27,303 bases of DNA from an uncultured Collinsella sp. Lineage in GTDB: Bacteria > Actinomycetota > Coriobacteriia > Coriobacteriales > Coriobacteriaceae. Shown in pieces: positions 13,761-22,122 of the stretch. The notes beneath the pieces were generated by a model that worked only from the letters and a program-made list of their open reading frames with translations, was not told the DNA's origin and ran no database searches. The position numbers and the translations under genes are program-made. Numbering within the stretch: position 1 is the first letter of the stretch; the number at the start of each line of letters is the position of its first letter. The stretch lies in NCBI GenBank assembly GCA_902470095.1, contig CABRFG010000027.1, positions 1 to 27,303 of the forward strand, given 5' to 3'.

Positions 13761-16511
13761 CTATTTGGCATCGGCCCAGGTTATGCCGGTGCTGGCTTCG
13801 GCGATTAGGGGGACGCGGAGGTCTACTACGTGCTCCATGACGTCGCGGACCATGGTGGTTAGGCGCTCGACTTCGTCGACCGGGCACTCAAAGTCCAGTT
13901 CGTCGTGCACCTGCAAGATCATGTGGGCGGCAAAACCCTCTTCTTCCAGGCGGCGGCTTACGCGGGCCATGGCGATCTTGATGATGTCGGCGGCGGTTCC
14001 CTGCATGGGGGGGTTCATGGCCGTGCGCTCGCCAAAGCCGCGGAGTTGCGGGTTTTTGGCCTTGAGCTCCGGAATATGACGACGGCGGCCGTACATGGTC
14101 TCGGCGTAGCCCGTCTGCTTGGCGCGCGCCACCACGTTGTCGAGGAATGTACGCACGCCCGGGTAGGCCTCGTAGTAGCGGTCGATCATGTCACGCGCCT
14201 CGGCCATCGAGATATGCAGCGACTGTGACAGACCATAGGCCTGCTGGCCGTACACGATGCCAAAGTTCACGGCCTTGGCGCGACTGCGCAGGTCGGGCGT
14301 TACCTCGGACACCGGCACACCAAATACGCGCGCCGCCGTCTCGGCATGGAAGTCCTCGCCCTCGTTAAAGGCGCGCACCAAGTGCTCGTCACCCGAGAGA
14401 TGTGCCAGCAGACGCAGCTCTATCTGCGAGTAGTCCACCGCCAAAAAGACGCTTCCCTCGCCTGCCGAAAACGCCGTCTTGACGGTACGACCCAGCTCCG
14501 AGCGCGTCGGGATGTTCTGCAGGTTCGGGTCGCTCGAGGACAGACGCCCCGTTGCCGTGATGGTCTGGTTGTACGTGGTGTGCACGCGACCGTCACCACG
14601 GCGCAGCGGGCCCAGCGTATCCAGATAGGTGGACTTGATTTTGGACTTTTCACGCCAATCCAAGATCAGACGCACGATTTCGTGGTCGCGGGCAAGGTCG
14701 CTCAACACCTTGGCGTTGGTCGAATAGTAGCCGCGCTTAGTCTTCTTGAGGCCCTTGGTCGGAAGCCCCATCACATCAAAGAGCACATGCGACAGCTGCA
14801 TGGGACTGCCAATATTAAAGGTCTCGTCACCCGCCAGGTCGCGAATGCTGCGCTCGACCTCGGTGATCTGGGTCGCCAGGCCCTCGGACAGATTACGCAG
14901 GCGGTCGGGATCCACGAGCATTCCCGCGCGCTCCATCTTGGCAAGCACCGGCACGAGCGGCATCTCGATGCCATCGAACACGTTGGCGGCATTCTCACGG
15001 GCCATGCACTCGCGCAACGGCGTCACGAGCGCCAGCGTCAGAGCCGCAGTACGGGCGGCAGGCGCTGGAGCGTCCTCACCAGCACCCTCTGCACCGCGCG
15101 CCGCAGGCAACGCCATCTGCAGATACGTATCGGCAAGATATGCCTCATCGAACTCGGAGCGATCGGAATCCAGCAGATAGGCAGCGACCACGGTATCGAA
15201 GATACGCGTGGAATCGGCAGCGAGCGGATCCATGAGCTCGGGCTCAGAAGAATCGATGGGCGAAAGCTCGTGCAGCAGCGCCTTCGTATCCGGGCTCGCC
15301 ACGCGGCCCTCCATAAACAGGCGCGCAAGCACGCCGGCGATCACACCGTGAGCGAAGTTGAAGCCATCGACTACGGCAGTGGAGGCGCCGTCGCCCTCCT
15401 CGAGCGCGAACAGGCCCTTGGACGTCGCCAACCACAGCGTGCGCGTCAGTCCAAAGAGCGCGCCCTCTTCCTTATCGTCGTCCACCACGGCGGCGACCCA
15501 CTCGCCCGCCTCGATCGCACGCGAAACCTCGGACGCCACGGCAGCAAGCGCCTCGGCATCGCCGGCAGCGGTGCGCTCAATCGTGGGCATCTCAAACATA
15601 CTGGAGACAGCAGCAGCCCCGCCCTCGCCGCCGATCAGCGCCAAGAAACGGTTCTGCATGGCGGTGATACCAAGCGTGCCCAGCGCAGCGGAAACCTCAT
15701 CGGCAGAATACGCCGGGAAGGACGTCGCCTCAAAATCGAGCTCAACGGGCGCATCGGTGCGGATGGTCGCGACCTTGCGGCTCAGCAGCGCGTCGTCGAT
15801 GTGCGCGCGCAGGTTCTCGCCCATCTTGCCCTTGACCTCGTCGGCATGCGCGATGACTTCGTCCAGGCTACCGTACTTCGCAATGAGCGCACTCGCCTTT
15901 TTGGGACCGATGCCCGGTACACCGGGGATGTTGTCGGACGTATCGCCCTTTAGACCGTAAAAATCGGGCACGAGCGCCGGCGTAATGCCGTGATACAGGT
16001 CGTCCACGCTCTCGGGCGTCATGATCGCCACGTCAGACAGGCCCTTGCGGGTCGAGACCACGTTGACGTGCTCGGTCACGAGTTGATACATGTCGCGGTC
16101 GCCGGTCACCAGTAGCATGTCGCAGCCGGCCTGCTCGCCCAGGCGCGCCATGGTTCCCAGGATATCGTCGCCTTCCCAGCCCTCGGACTGCAGAATCGGC
16201 ACGTTGAGCGCACCGAGCAGCTCCTTGATCATAGGGAACTGCGCATGCAGATCGGGGTCCATGGGCGGGCGTTGCGCCTTATACTGCGGCAGCATCTCCA
16301 TGCGCACGCGCGGCTTACCCTTGTCAAACGCCACGACCACACCGTCGGGGTTAAAGGCATCAATCATCTTAAGAAACATGTTCAGAAAGCCAAAGATCGC
16401 GTTGGTGGGGCGACCGTCCGGCGCGTTCATGGTCGGCGGCACGGCGTGAAAGGCGCGGTGCATGAGCGAGTTGCCGTCGATAACGGCAAAAGTGCGGCGC
16501 TTGTCAGACAT
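13761..16511 (-). CDS. polA: DNA polymerase I
   Basis: 916-residue family A polymerase for repair and Okazaki fragment maturation. The 5'-3' exonuclease is at about 1-290, with EGDD (113-116), TGDRD (136-140) and LKGDTSDNIPGVPGIG around 190. The middle (about 300-500) has the 3'-5' exonuclease position but lacks the usual acidic DxE motif and NxKxD pattern, so proofreading is probably lost, as in Taq and Bacillus enzymes. The polymerase is intact: TATGRLSSSDPNLQNIP, motif A DYSQIELR (D693), motif B RSRAKAVNFGIVYG (K746) and motif C QVHDE (869-871). The ATG at 16511 follows GAGGT at seven bases; an in-frame extension to 16550 is not supported. It diverges from the aminopeptidase gene, 166 bp away. 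Confidence 0.97.
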   Translation of the reverse strand: MSDKRRTFAVIDGNSLMHRAFHAVPPTMNAPDGRPTNAIFGFLNMFLKMIDAFNPDGVVVAFDKGKPRVRMEMLPQYKAQRPPMDPDLHAQFPMIKELLGALNVPILQSEGWEGDDILGTMARLGEQAGCDMLLVTGDRDMYQLVTEHVNVVSTRKGLSDVAIMTPESVDDLYHGITPALVPDFYGLKGDTSDNIPGVPGIGPKKASALIAKYGSLDEVIAHADEVKGKMGENLRAHIDDALLSRKVATIRTDAPVELDFEATSFPAYSADEVSAALGTLGITAMQNRFLALIGGEGGAAAVSSMFEMPTIERTAAGDAEALAAVASEVSRAIEAGEWVAAVVDDDKEEGALFGLTRTLWLATSKGLFALEEGDGASTAVVDGFNFAHGVIAGVLARLFMEGRVASPDTKALLHELSPIDSSEPELMDPLAADSTRIFDTVVAAYLLDSDRSEFDEAYLADTYLQMALPAARGAEGAGEDAPAPAARTAALTLALVTPLRECMARENAANVFDGIEMPLVPVLAKMERAGMLVDPDRLRNLSEGLATQITEVERSIRDLAGDETFNIGSPMQLSHVLFDVMGLPTKGLKKTKRGYYSTNAKVLSDLARDHEIVRLILDWREKSKIKSTYLDTLGPLRRGDGRVHTTYNQTITATGRLSSSDPNLQNIPTRSELGRTVKTAFSAGEGSVFLAVDYSQIELRLLAHLSGDEHLVRAFNEGEDFHAETAARVFGVPVSEVTPDLRSRAKAVNFGIVYGQQAYGLSQSLHISMAEARDMIDRYYEAYPGVRTFLDNVVARAKQTGYAETMYGRRRHIPELKAKNPQLRGFGERTAMNPPMQGTAADIIKIAMARVSRRLEEEGFAAHMILQVHDELDFECPVDEVERLTTMVRDVMEHVVDLRVPLIAEASTGITWADAK

Positions 16512-16603
16512 ATTAAATACCTCGCTTTGGGCTGGGCACGGTTTGCTCACTCCAGTTTACACGCTCCCCGCCCCGCGGCCACCTCACATCAAGCTCCCCC
16601 GCC

Positions 16604-16638
16604 ACCGTGAGCCCGCGCGTGATACGATGGCTCACGGT
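16604..16638 (+). promoter_or_regulatory. Promoter with flanking dyad upstream of the aminopeptidase gene
   Basis: ACCGTGAGCC (16604-16613) and its exact complement GGCTCACGGT (16629-16638) surround an extended -10, TGATACGAT (core 16623-16628). The right arm falls at the expected transcription start. This layout is what an operator looks like, though it could instead be a 5' RNA hairpin. The -35 is weak. Confidence 0.45.
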
Positions 16639-16677
16639 ACATCAACCAGCACGATCGATCCGAAAGGAGCCTGCGTC

Positions 16678-18075
16678 ATGGAGCGTCCCTGCGCATGGAA
16701 AAAGTACACGCCACAGCAAGTCGAGGAGCTCGAGGAGCTTTGCCGCGGCTATAAGCAGTTTTTGAGCGAGAACAAGACCGAGCGCCTGTGCGTCAAGACC
16801 GGCATCAAGATGGCCGAGGAGGCGGGATACGTCGACCTGGAGACCGTAATCGCCGAAGGCCGCGAGCTCAAGGCAGGCGACAAGGTGTACGCCGCCAATC
16901 ACGGCAAGGACCTCATGCTCGTCAACCTGGGCAACGCCCCGCTCGAGCAGGGCTTTAACATCCTGGGCGCCCATGTGGACTCGCCGCGCCTAGACCTTAA
17001 GCAGAACCCCGCCTTCGAGGCCGGCGACATGGCCTACCTCGACACGCACTACTACGGTGGCGTCAAGAGCTACCACTGGGTGGCCTCCCCGCTCGCACTC
17101 GTGGGCGTCATCTGCAAAAAGGACGGTACCACCGTCGACATCAACATCGGCGACAAGGCCGACGACCCGGTCTTTACCATCTCCGACCTGTTAATCCATC
17201 TCTCGAGCGAGCAGATGGCCAAGCCCGCCAAGGACGCCGTCGACGCCGAGATCCTCGACGTGATCGTGGGCGGCCGTCCCGTCAAGTTCGATGAGGACGA
17301 CAAGGACGCTTCCAAGGAGCCCGTCAAGCAGATGTTCCTGGATATCCTCAAGGAGCAGTACGACGTCGAGGAGGAGGACTTCCTCTCCGCCGAGATCGAG
17401 GTCGTGCCCGCCGGCCCGGCCCGCGACATGGGCCTCGACCGCTCCATGATTCTGGGCTATGGCCATGACGACCGCGTCTGCGCCTATCCGTCCATGCTCG
17501 CCCAGATCAACGTCGCCAACGTGGAGCGCACGAGCATCACACTCATCGTCGACAAGGAGGAGATTGGCTCCGTGGGTGCCACCGGCATGACGAGCCGCTT
17601 CTTCGAGAACACCGTCGCCGAGATCATGACGCTCGCCGGCGAGGATAGCCCGCTGGCCCTGCGCCGTGCACTCGCCCACAGCCGTATGCTCTCCTCCGAC
17701 GTGTCCGCCGGCTTCGACCCGGGCTACGCCGGCAAGTTCGAGACCAAGAACGCAGCCTTCATGGGTCGCGGCCTGTGCTTTAACAAGTACACGGGCAGCC
17801 GCGGCAAGGGCGGCTCCAACGACGCCGACGCCGAGTATGTGGCCCTCATCCGCGACATCATGGACGAGGCGGGCGTGGACTTCCAGACCTGCGAGCTCGG
17901 CCGCGTCAATGCGGGCGGCGGCGGCACCATCGCCTACATCATGGCCAAGTACGGCATGAACGTCATCGACTCCGGCGTTGCCGTCCTGTCCATGCACGCC
18001 CTGTGGGAAGTCGCCAACAAGGCCGACATCTACGAGGCCTACCGCGGCTACAAGGCCTTTATCGAGCGAGCCTAA
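16678..18075 (+). CDS. M18 family aminopeptidase
   Basis: 465-residue cytosolic zinc aminopeptidase of the M18 (aspartyl aminopeptidase/aminopeptidase I) family, probably cleaving N-terminal residues from peptides. Metal and catalytic residues are visible: GAHVDSPRLD with H99 and D101, DKEEIGS with E294 and E295, YGHDDRVCA (261-269), and the C-terminal SMHALWE His. The SSDVSAGFDP segment is also typical. The ATG at 16678 follows AAAGGAG; an upstream in-frame extension overlaps the polA promoter and is not supported. Substrate preference (acidic or broad) cannot be told. The next gene, yaaA, is 104 bp downstream behind a long palindrome. Confidence 0.94.
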   Translation: MERPCAWKKYTPQQVEELEELCRGYKQFLSENKTERLCVKTGIKMAEEAGYVDLETVIAEGRELKAGDKVYAANHGKDLMLVNLGNAPLEQGFNILGAHVDSPRLDLKQNPAFEAGDMAYLDTHYYGGVKSYHWVASPLALVGVICKKDGTTVDINIGDKADDPVFTISDLLIHLSSEQMAKPAKDAVDAEILDVIVGGRPVKFDEDDKDASKEPVKQMFLDILKEQYDVEEEDFLSAEIEVVPAGPARDMGLDRSMILGYGHDDRVCAYPSMLAQINVANVERTSITLIVDKEEIGSVGATGMTSRFFENTVAEIMTLAGEDSPLALRRALAHSRMLSSDVSAGFDPGYAGKFETKNAAFMGRGLCFNKYTGSRGKGGSNDADAEYVALIRDIMDEAGVDFQTCELGRVNAGGGGTIAYIMAKYGMNVIDSGVAVLSMHALWEVANKADIYEAYRGYKAFIERA

Positions 18076-18088
18076 CCAACCCTTCATC

Positions 18089-18155
18089 AGTTGCGGTGAA
18101 ATACGGACTAAACTGGCCCATAAACGGCCAAAACTGACTGTATTCCACCGCAACT
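18089..18155. repeat. 67-bp near-palindrome between the aminopeptidase gene and yaaA
   Basis: The outer arms AGTTGCGGTG (18089-18098) and CACCGCAACT (18146-18155) pair perfectly. After one mismatch AATAC pairs with GTATT, and in the middle GGCC pairs with GGCC across a short loop. Almost the whole element matches its own reverse complement. It begins 13 bp after the upstream stop and ends 24 bp before the yaaA start. There is no T tract, so it is not a classic terminator. Confidence 0.8.
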
Positions 18156-18179
18156 TCCTTCTTTGGCAGAGGAGCGTCC

Positions 18180-18986
18180 ATGCTGCAGGTCATCATTTCG
18201 CCCGCCAAGCAGATGCGCGCGGCCCAAGATGCTTTTGAAGTCCTGGGCATTCCACCTTTTGCGCACGAGACGGCTCGCCTCCACCGCGCACTGCTAGATA
18301 TCGAACGAAATGAAGGCGGCGGCCTGCAAGCGCTATGGAACGTGAGTGACAAACTGTTGGGGCCTTGCCTCAACACCCTGCATGAGTTCGGGCCCATCCT
18401 GAAAAACGGCGATCTCGACAATCCCGCACTCGCCCGTCACCTCTCCCCTGCCGTCATGTCCTATCACGGCATTCAATACCAGAGCATGGCGCCCGAGGTG
18501 ATGGATGCCGCACAACTCGACTGGCTGCAAAACCATCTCTGGATCCTCTCCGGATTGTACGGATGCGTGCGGCCTTTCCATGGCGTTGAGCCCTATCGGC
18601 TCGAAATGGGAGCCAAGCTCGCCGTCGACAACGCCCGTGACCTCTATGCGTTTTGGGGCGACAAACTTGCATGCGCCATTGCGCCGACCGGCTCCAACAC
18701 CACGGTCGTCAACCTTGCCAGCGTGGAGTACGCCAAGGCCGTTCTACCCCATCTCGCAGGCGACGCCACAACCATCACTTGTCTCTTTGGCGAAGGTGTC
18801 CGCAACGGCAAGCCCATCCAGCGATCGACCGCCAGCAAAAAGGCACGCGGCTCCATGGTGCGCTGGATGGCAGAAAACAAGCTCGAGGATGTAAGCGGGC
18901 TCACCGCGTTCGACGTTGGTTATCGTCACCTTCCCGAGCTTTCAAATAAAAACACTTTGGTCTTCCTGAACGAACAGACCTTGTAG
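18180..18986 (+). CDS. yaaA: Peroxide stress protein YaaA (DUF328/UPF0246)
   Basis: 268-residue protein of the YaaA family. In E. coli this protein lowers free iron and limits DNA damage under hydrogen peroxide. The start IISPAKQM, the SGLYGCVRPFHGVEPYRLEM block (about 121-140), NLASVEYAKAV and the KKARGSMVRWM segment are hallmark family regions. Length fits (E. coli about 258). The ATG follows AGAGGAG at good spacing. It stands alone on the plus strand after the aminopeptidase; the palindrome upstream may separate or link their expression. Confidence 0.92.
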   Translation: MLQVIISPAKQMRAAQDAFEVLGIPPFAHETARLHRALLDIERNEGGGLQALWNVSDKLLGPCLNTLHEFGPILKNGDLDNPALARHLSPAVMSYHGIQYQSMAPEVMDAAQLDWLQNHLWILSGLYGCVRPFHGVEPYRLEMGAKLAVDNARDLYAFWGDKLACAIAPTGSNTTVVNLASVEYAKAVLPHLAGDATTITCLFGEGVRNGKPIQRSTASKKARGSMVRWMAENKLEDVSGLTAFDVGYRHLPELSNKNTLVFLNEQTL

Positions 18987-19026
18987 AACCACCGCTACTT
19001 TTGAATGTGCTGCCTAGGCACGGCGT

Positions 19027-19542
19027 CTATTCCGCCAAGCCGTCGGCTTTGGCAATTTCATTTGTCGAACCGTCCTGATAGGCAATCTTGACGTGCTCGA
19101 CCTCGGACACCGCAACACCCGTCGGAGGCTCCAGACGCCATTCCGTCAAGGCGATATCCATGGTCGTGGGCACATCCCCTTGATCTTTGAGCTCAACCAA
19201 CAGCGTCTTAAGCGACGCATCGAAGGTCGCGCGCTCGATCTCTTCACCAGGAATGGAACCACCGCTCAGCTGCAGCTGGACAAACTCATCGCGCGGATAC
19301 CAATAGTCGCCCGGCGCGGCAACGGTGTTGCCGCCCGTAACCTTCACTGTCATGGTCGGCAGGGCATCGTCGGCCTCAAACTCCCATGCAGCGCCGCCGC
19401 GACCACCAAACGTCCAGATACAAAAGGCAATCACCAGCACGGCAAGCACCGCAAAACCAATCGCGACAAGGCCATGGTGCGCACGGCTTTCCTCGGCCGA
19501 TACATCCCATTGCGTCTCTCGATATAGATGCTTGTCTTCCAT
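19027..19542 (-). CDS. Hypothetical membrane-anchored protein
   Basis: 171 residues. A short polar N-terminus is followed by one hydrophobic segment (about 24-44, GLVAIGFAVLAVLVIAF) and a soluble C-terminal part of about 125 residues. The tail has a beta-rich pattern and is probably extracytoplasmic (positive residues are few, so topology is uncertain). The C-terminal part includes FEADDALPTMTVKVTGGN and EVEHVKIAYQDGS. I recognise no family or catalytic motif. The ATG follows GGGGAGG. It is divergent from the thiamin operon, with about 65 bp between its start and the riboswitch. Confidence 0.75.
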   Translation of the reverse strand: MEDKHLYRETQWDVSAEESRAHHGLVAIGFAVLAVLVIAFCIWTFGGRGGAAWEFEADDALPTMTVKVTGGNTVAAPGDYWYPRDEFVQLQLSGGSIPGEEIERATFDASLKTLLVELKDQGDVPTTMDIALTEWRLEPPTGVAVSEVEHVKIAYQDGSTNEIAKADGLAE

Positions 19543-19592
19543 GTTCGCCTCCCCACGGGCATGCTCATCGCGTCAATCGTACCCATTCGAGC

Positions 19593-19598
19593 TATACT
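19593..19598 (+). promoter_or_regulatory. Likely -10 box of the thiC transcript
   Basis: TATACT lies about 12 bases before the first conserved riboswitch bases, the position expected for a promoter of this leader. The -35 region (GCGTCA, 17 bp upstream) is a poor match. Confidence 0.4.
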
Positions 19599-19609
19599 TG
19601 AGCCCACCA

Positions 19610-19705
19610 CATAAACGGGGAGCTTGCAGGACAAGACGGCAGGCTGAGACTGGGCGCGCCCGCCCTGACCCGCAAACCTGATATGGGTAATGCCAACGAA
19701 GGGAG
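19610..19705 (+). promoter_or_regulatory. TPP riboswitch (THI element) controlling thiC
   Basis: The conserved aptamer blocks are present in order: CGGGGAGC (about 19615-19622), GGCTGAGA (about 19642-19649), then ACCTGAT, GGGTAATGCCAACGAAGGGA. It binds thiamin pyrophosphate. The thiC SD, GGGAG (19701-19705), is the last part of the aptamer, eight bases before the ATG at 19714, and no terminator hairpin follows. Ligand binding therefore probably hides the SD directly and blocks translation. Confidence 0.93.
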
Positions 19706-19713
19706 CCGTGCCA

Positions 19714-21048
19714 ATGAGCACACAAACCGAGCCCACGCTCGTCACGCAAATCGACTTCGCCCGCGCCGGGCAGATCACACCGCAGATGAAGGAGGTCGCC
19801 GAGCGCGAGCATCGCGACCCCGAGTACATCCGCGAGCGCGTGGCCGACGGCCGCATCGCCATCCCCGCCAACATCGTGCATATCAAAAAGGGCATGCGCG
19901 CCTTTGGTGTCGGTGAGGGCCTGTCCACCAAGGTCAATGTCAACCTGGGCATCTCGGGCGACAAGGCCGATGCCGCCGAGGAATGGAAGAAGGTCAAGAT
20001 TGCCGAGGACTACGGCGCCGACGCCATCATGGACCTCTCCAACTCGGGCAAGACGCGCCAGTTCCGCCAGCAGCTCATCGACGAGACACCGCTCATGGTG
20101 GGCACCGTCCCCATGTACGACGCCATCGGCTACATGGAAAAGCCGCTGGTCAAGCTTACCAAGGACGACCTGCTCGAGGTCGTGCGCGCACACGCCGAGG
20201 ACGGCGTGGACTTTATGACCATCCACTGCGGCATCAATAAATCGGTCATCAAAACTTTCAAGGAGACCGGCCGCCTTATGAACATCGTCAGCCGCGGCGG
20301 CTCGCTGCTGTTTGGATGGATGGAGGTCACCGGCAACGAGAATCCGTTCTACGAGTTCTACGACGAGGTGCTCGAAATCTGCCACGAGTACGACGTGACC
20401 ATCTCGCTCGGCGACTCCTGCCGCCCGGGCTGTCTCTACGATTCCAACGACGCCACCGAGACCGCCGAGATGATTGAGCTCGGCAAGTTGTGCAAGCGCG
20501 CCTGGGCCGCCGGCGTCCAGGTTATGGTCGAGGGACCGGGCCACATGGCGCTCGACGAGATCGCCGCCAATATGAAGCTGCAGAAGCGCCTGTGCCACAA
20601 CGCCCCGTTCTATGTGCTCGGGCCGCTGGTGACCGATATCGGCGTGGGTTACGACCACATCACCGCAGCCATCGGCGGCGCTATCTCCGCGAGCTCGGGC
20701 GCCGACTTCCTGTGCTACGTGACGCCCGCCGAACACCTGTGCCTGCCCAACGCCCAGGACGTGCTCGACGGCCTCATGGCCACCAAGATCGCCGCACACG
20801 CCGCCGACATCGCCAAGAAGGTGCCCCACGCCCGCGACATGGACGACAAGATGGGCCAGGCACGCCGCAAGCTCGACTGGGACGCCATGTGGAAGTGCGC
20901 GCTCGACCCGGTCACCGGCAAGAAGCGCTACGAGGAATCCCCCGCCGCCACCGAGGGCACCTGCACCATGTGCGGCAAGATGTGCGCCGTCCGCACCGTC
21001 AACAAGGTGTTCGAGGGTACGACGATCGATCTCGGCATGGAGGACTAG
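19714..21048 (+). CDS. thiC: Phosphomethylpyrimidine synthase ThiC
   Basis: 444-residue radical SAM enzyme. It turns aminoimidazole ribotide into HMP phosphate, the thiamin pyrimidine. Seen: MDLSNSGKTR, GTVPMYDA, FMTIHCGINK, SRGGSLL, GDSCRPGC, MVEGPGHM, and DIGVGYDHI with the metal-binding His. The C-terminal cluster motif is CTMCGKMC (C417, C420, C424), a CX2CX3C spacing; E. coli-type ThiC has CX2CX4C. The short length fits the anaerobe-type enzyme without the long N-terminal domain. The ATG at 19714 is chosen over 19690 because the latter falls inside the riboswitch. thiD follows after 182 bp. Confidence 0.96.
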   Translation: MSTQTEPTLVTQIDFARAGQITPQMKEVAEREHRDPEYIRERVADGRIAIPANIVHIKKGMRAFGVGEGLSTKVNVNLGISGDKADAAEEWKKVKIAEDYGADAIMDLSNSGKTRQFRQQLIDETPLMVGTVPMYDAIGYMEKPLVKLTKDDLLEVVRAHAEDGVDFMTIHCGINKSVIKTFKETGRLMNIVSRGGSLLFGWMEVTGNENPFYEFYDEVLEICHEYDVTISLGDSCRPGCLYDSNDATETAEMIELGKLCKRAWAAGVQVMVEGPGHMALDEIAANMKLQKRLCHNAPFYVLGPLVTDIGVGYDHITAAIGGAISASSGADFLCYVTPAEHLCLPNAQDVLDGLMATKIAAHAADIAKKVPHARDMDDKMGQARRKLDWDAMWKCALDPVTGKKRYEESPAATEGTCTMCGKMCAVRTVNKVFEGTTIDLGMED

Positions 21049-21144
21049 CCCTGTCGCCGCGGCCGCTTCTGGCGGCGAGCTGGTGCCTGCCAATTGTTGA
21101 CGTGTGAACATTTGCTTGCATTTGCGTAAAGATTGCATCGCCCG

Positions 21145-21184
21145 CCCGGGTTCGACATAGAGTCGGCCCGGGCATCTTTATAAT
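21145..21184 (+). promoter_or_regulatory. Hairpin and TATAAT box upstream of thiD
   Basis: CCCGGG-tt-CGAC pairs with GTCG-g-CCCGGG (21145-21172) and is followed by ATCTTTATAATG. The consensus -10 TATAAT lies at 21179-21184, about 47 bp before the thiD ATG. The hairpin may end part of the thiC transcripts while TATAAT starts a separate thiD transcript. No -35 at normal spacing is evident. The rest of the thiC-thiD gap (21049-21144) shows no gene. Confidence 0.4.
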
Positions 21185-21230
21185 GCTGGCTTAAAGACCC
21201 ATTTGATTCCGACCGAACAAGGGAGCGAAC

Positions 21231-22061
21231 ATGGATCGCAGTAAGGTACCTGCCGTTCTATCCATCGCAGGATCCGATTCCAGCGGTGGCGCCGGCATTC
21301 AGGCCGACATCAAGACCATCACGGCGCACCGCCTGTATGCCGAGACGGCCATCACCGCCATCACCGCACAGAACACCCTGGGCGTTACCGCCGTGCAGGA
21401 TATCTCGCCAGATATCGTAGCCGCGCAAATAGACGCCGTTTTTGACGATATCCGCCCCAGCGCCGTCAAGATCGGCATGGTTTCTTCTGTCGAGATTATC
21501 GAAGTCATCGCCGACCGCTTGAGCGCCTGGTACGCAACGAACGTGGTCGTCGACCCCGTCATGGTCGCCACCTCGGGCGCGCGGCTGATTGCCGAAGATG
21601 CCGCCGAGGCGCTCACCCGCCGCCTGTTCCCGCTAGCGACGGTTATCACGCCCAATATTCCCGAGGCCATGGCCCTGCTCGACTACGAGGTCGACTCCGA
21701 GCGCACGCAGCAAAATGCTGCCATGCTCCTCACCCGCCGCTTTGGTTGCGCATCCCTCGTTAAGGGTGGGCATCTTGTCAACGAGGCCAACGATGTACTG
21801 GCCGAACCCGCGCCACTCGATGACGAGGGCAACCATCTGGGAGATCCACTCACCACGTGGTTCCGCCACAAGCGCATCGAGACCGACAACACGCACGGCA
21901 CCGGATGCACGCTCTCGTCCGCCATCGCCTGCGCGCTGGCTCAGGGCATGGATCTTGCCGACGCTGTCAACGCCGGCAAGGCATACCTAACGGGCGCTCT
22001 GGCCGCCGGCTTTGACATGGGCAAAGGCTCCGGCCCCGTCAACCACATGTGGCAGTATTAA
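21231..22061 (+). CDS. thiD: Hydroxymethylpyrimidine (phosphate) kinase ThiD
   Basis: 276-residue ribokinase-fold enzyme. It phosphorylates HMP and HMP-P to HMP-PP, the step after ThiC. Seen: SIAGSDSSGGAGIQAD (11-26), the Q-NTLGV substrate region (about 47-52), VVDPVMVATSGARL, ITPNIPEA, LVKGGH, and the anion hole/catalytic THGTGCTLSS (221-230). The ATG follows AGGGAGCG. No thiE, thiG or thiM lies in the window, so the thiazole branch is elsewhere or absent. Pyridoxal kinase is the main look-alike, but the motifs and thiC neighbour make ThiD secure. Confidence 0.95.
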   Translation: MDRSKVPAVLSIAGSDSSGGAGIQADIKTITAHRLYAETAITAITAQNTLGVTAVQDISPDIVAAQIDAVFDDIRPSAVKIGMVSSVEIIEVIADRLSAWYATNVVVDPVMVATSGARLIAEDAAEALTRRLFPLATVITPNIPEAMALLDYEVDSERTQQNAAMLLTRRFGCASLVKGGHLVNEANDVLAEPAPLDDEGNHLGDPLTTWFRHKRIETDNTHGTGCTLSSAIACALAQGMDLADAVNAGKAYLTGALAAGFDMGKGSGPVNHMWQY

Positions 22062-22073
22062 GATTCGCAGTCC

Positions 22074-22110
22074 AAAACCACCGCAAAGGCGCCCGTCCCC
22101 TTTGCGGTGG
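22074..22110 (-). terminator. Terminator of the SGNH hydrolase gene (possibly also thiD)
   Basis: CCACCGCAAAGG (22078-22089) pairs perfectly with CCTTTGCGGTGG (22099-22110). On the minus strand it leads into TTTTGG, a few bases past the hydrolase stop. The plus-strand side has no T tract but may still help end thiD transcripts. Confidence 0.75.
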
Positions 22111-22122
22111 CTTGGGGTCGCG

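Noticed and set aside
14346..15953. 535-codon plus-strand open frame opposite polA
   Set aside because: Antisense shadow of intact polA; composition is Arg/His-rich as expected for a complementary frame.
19573..21138. 521-codon minus-strand open frame opposite thiC
   Set aside because: Covers the TPP riboswitch and thiC in antisense; product is low-complexity His/Val/Gly-rich with no family resemblance.
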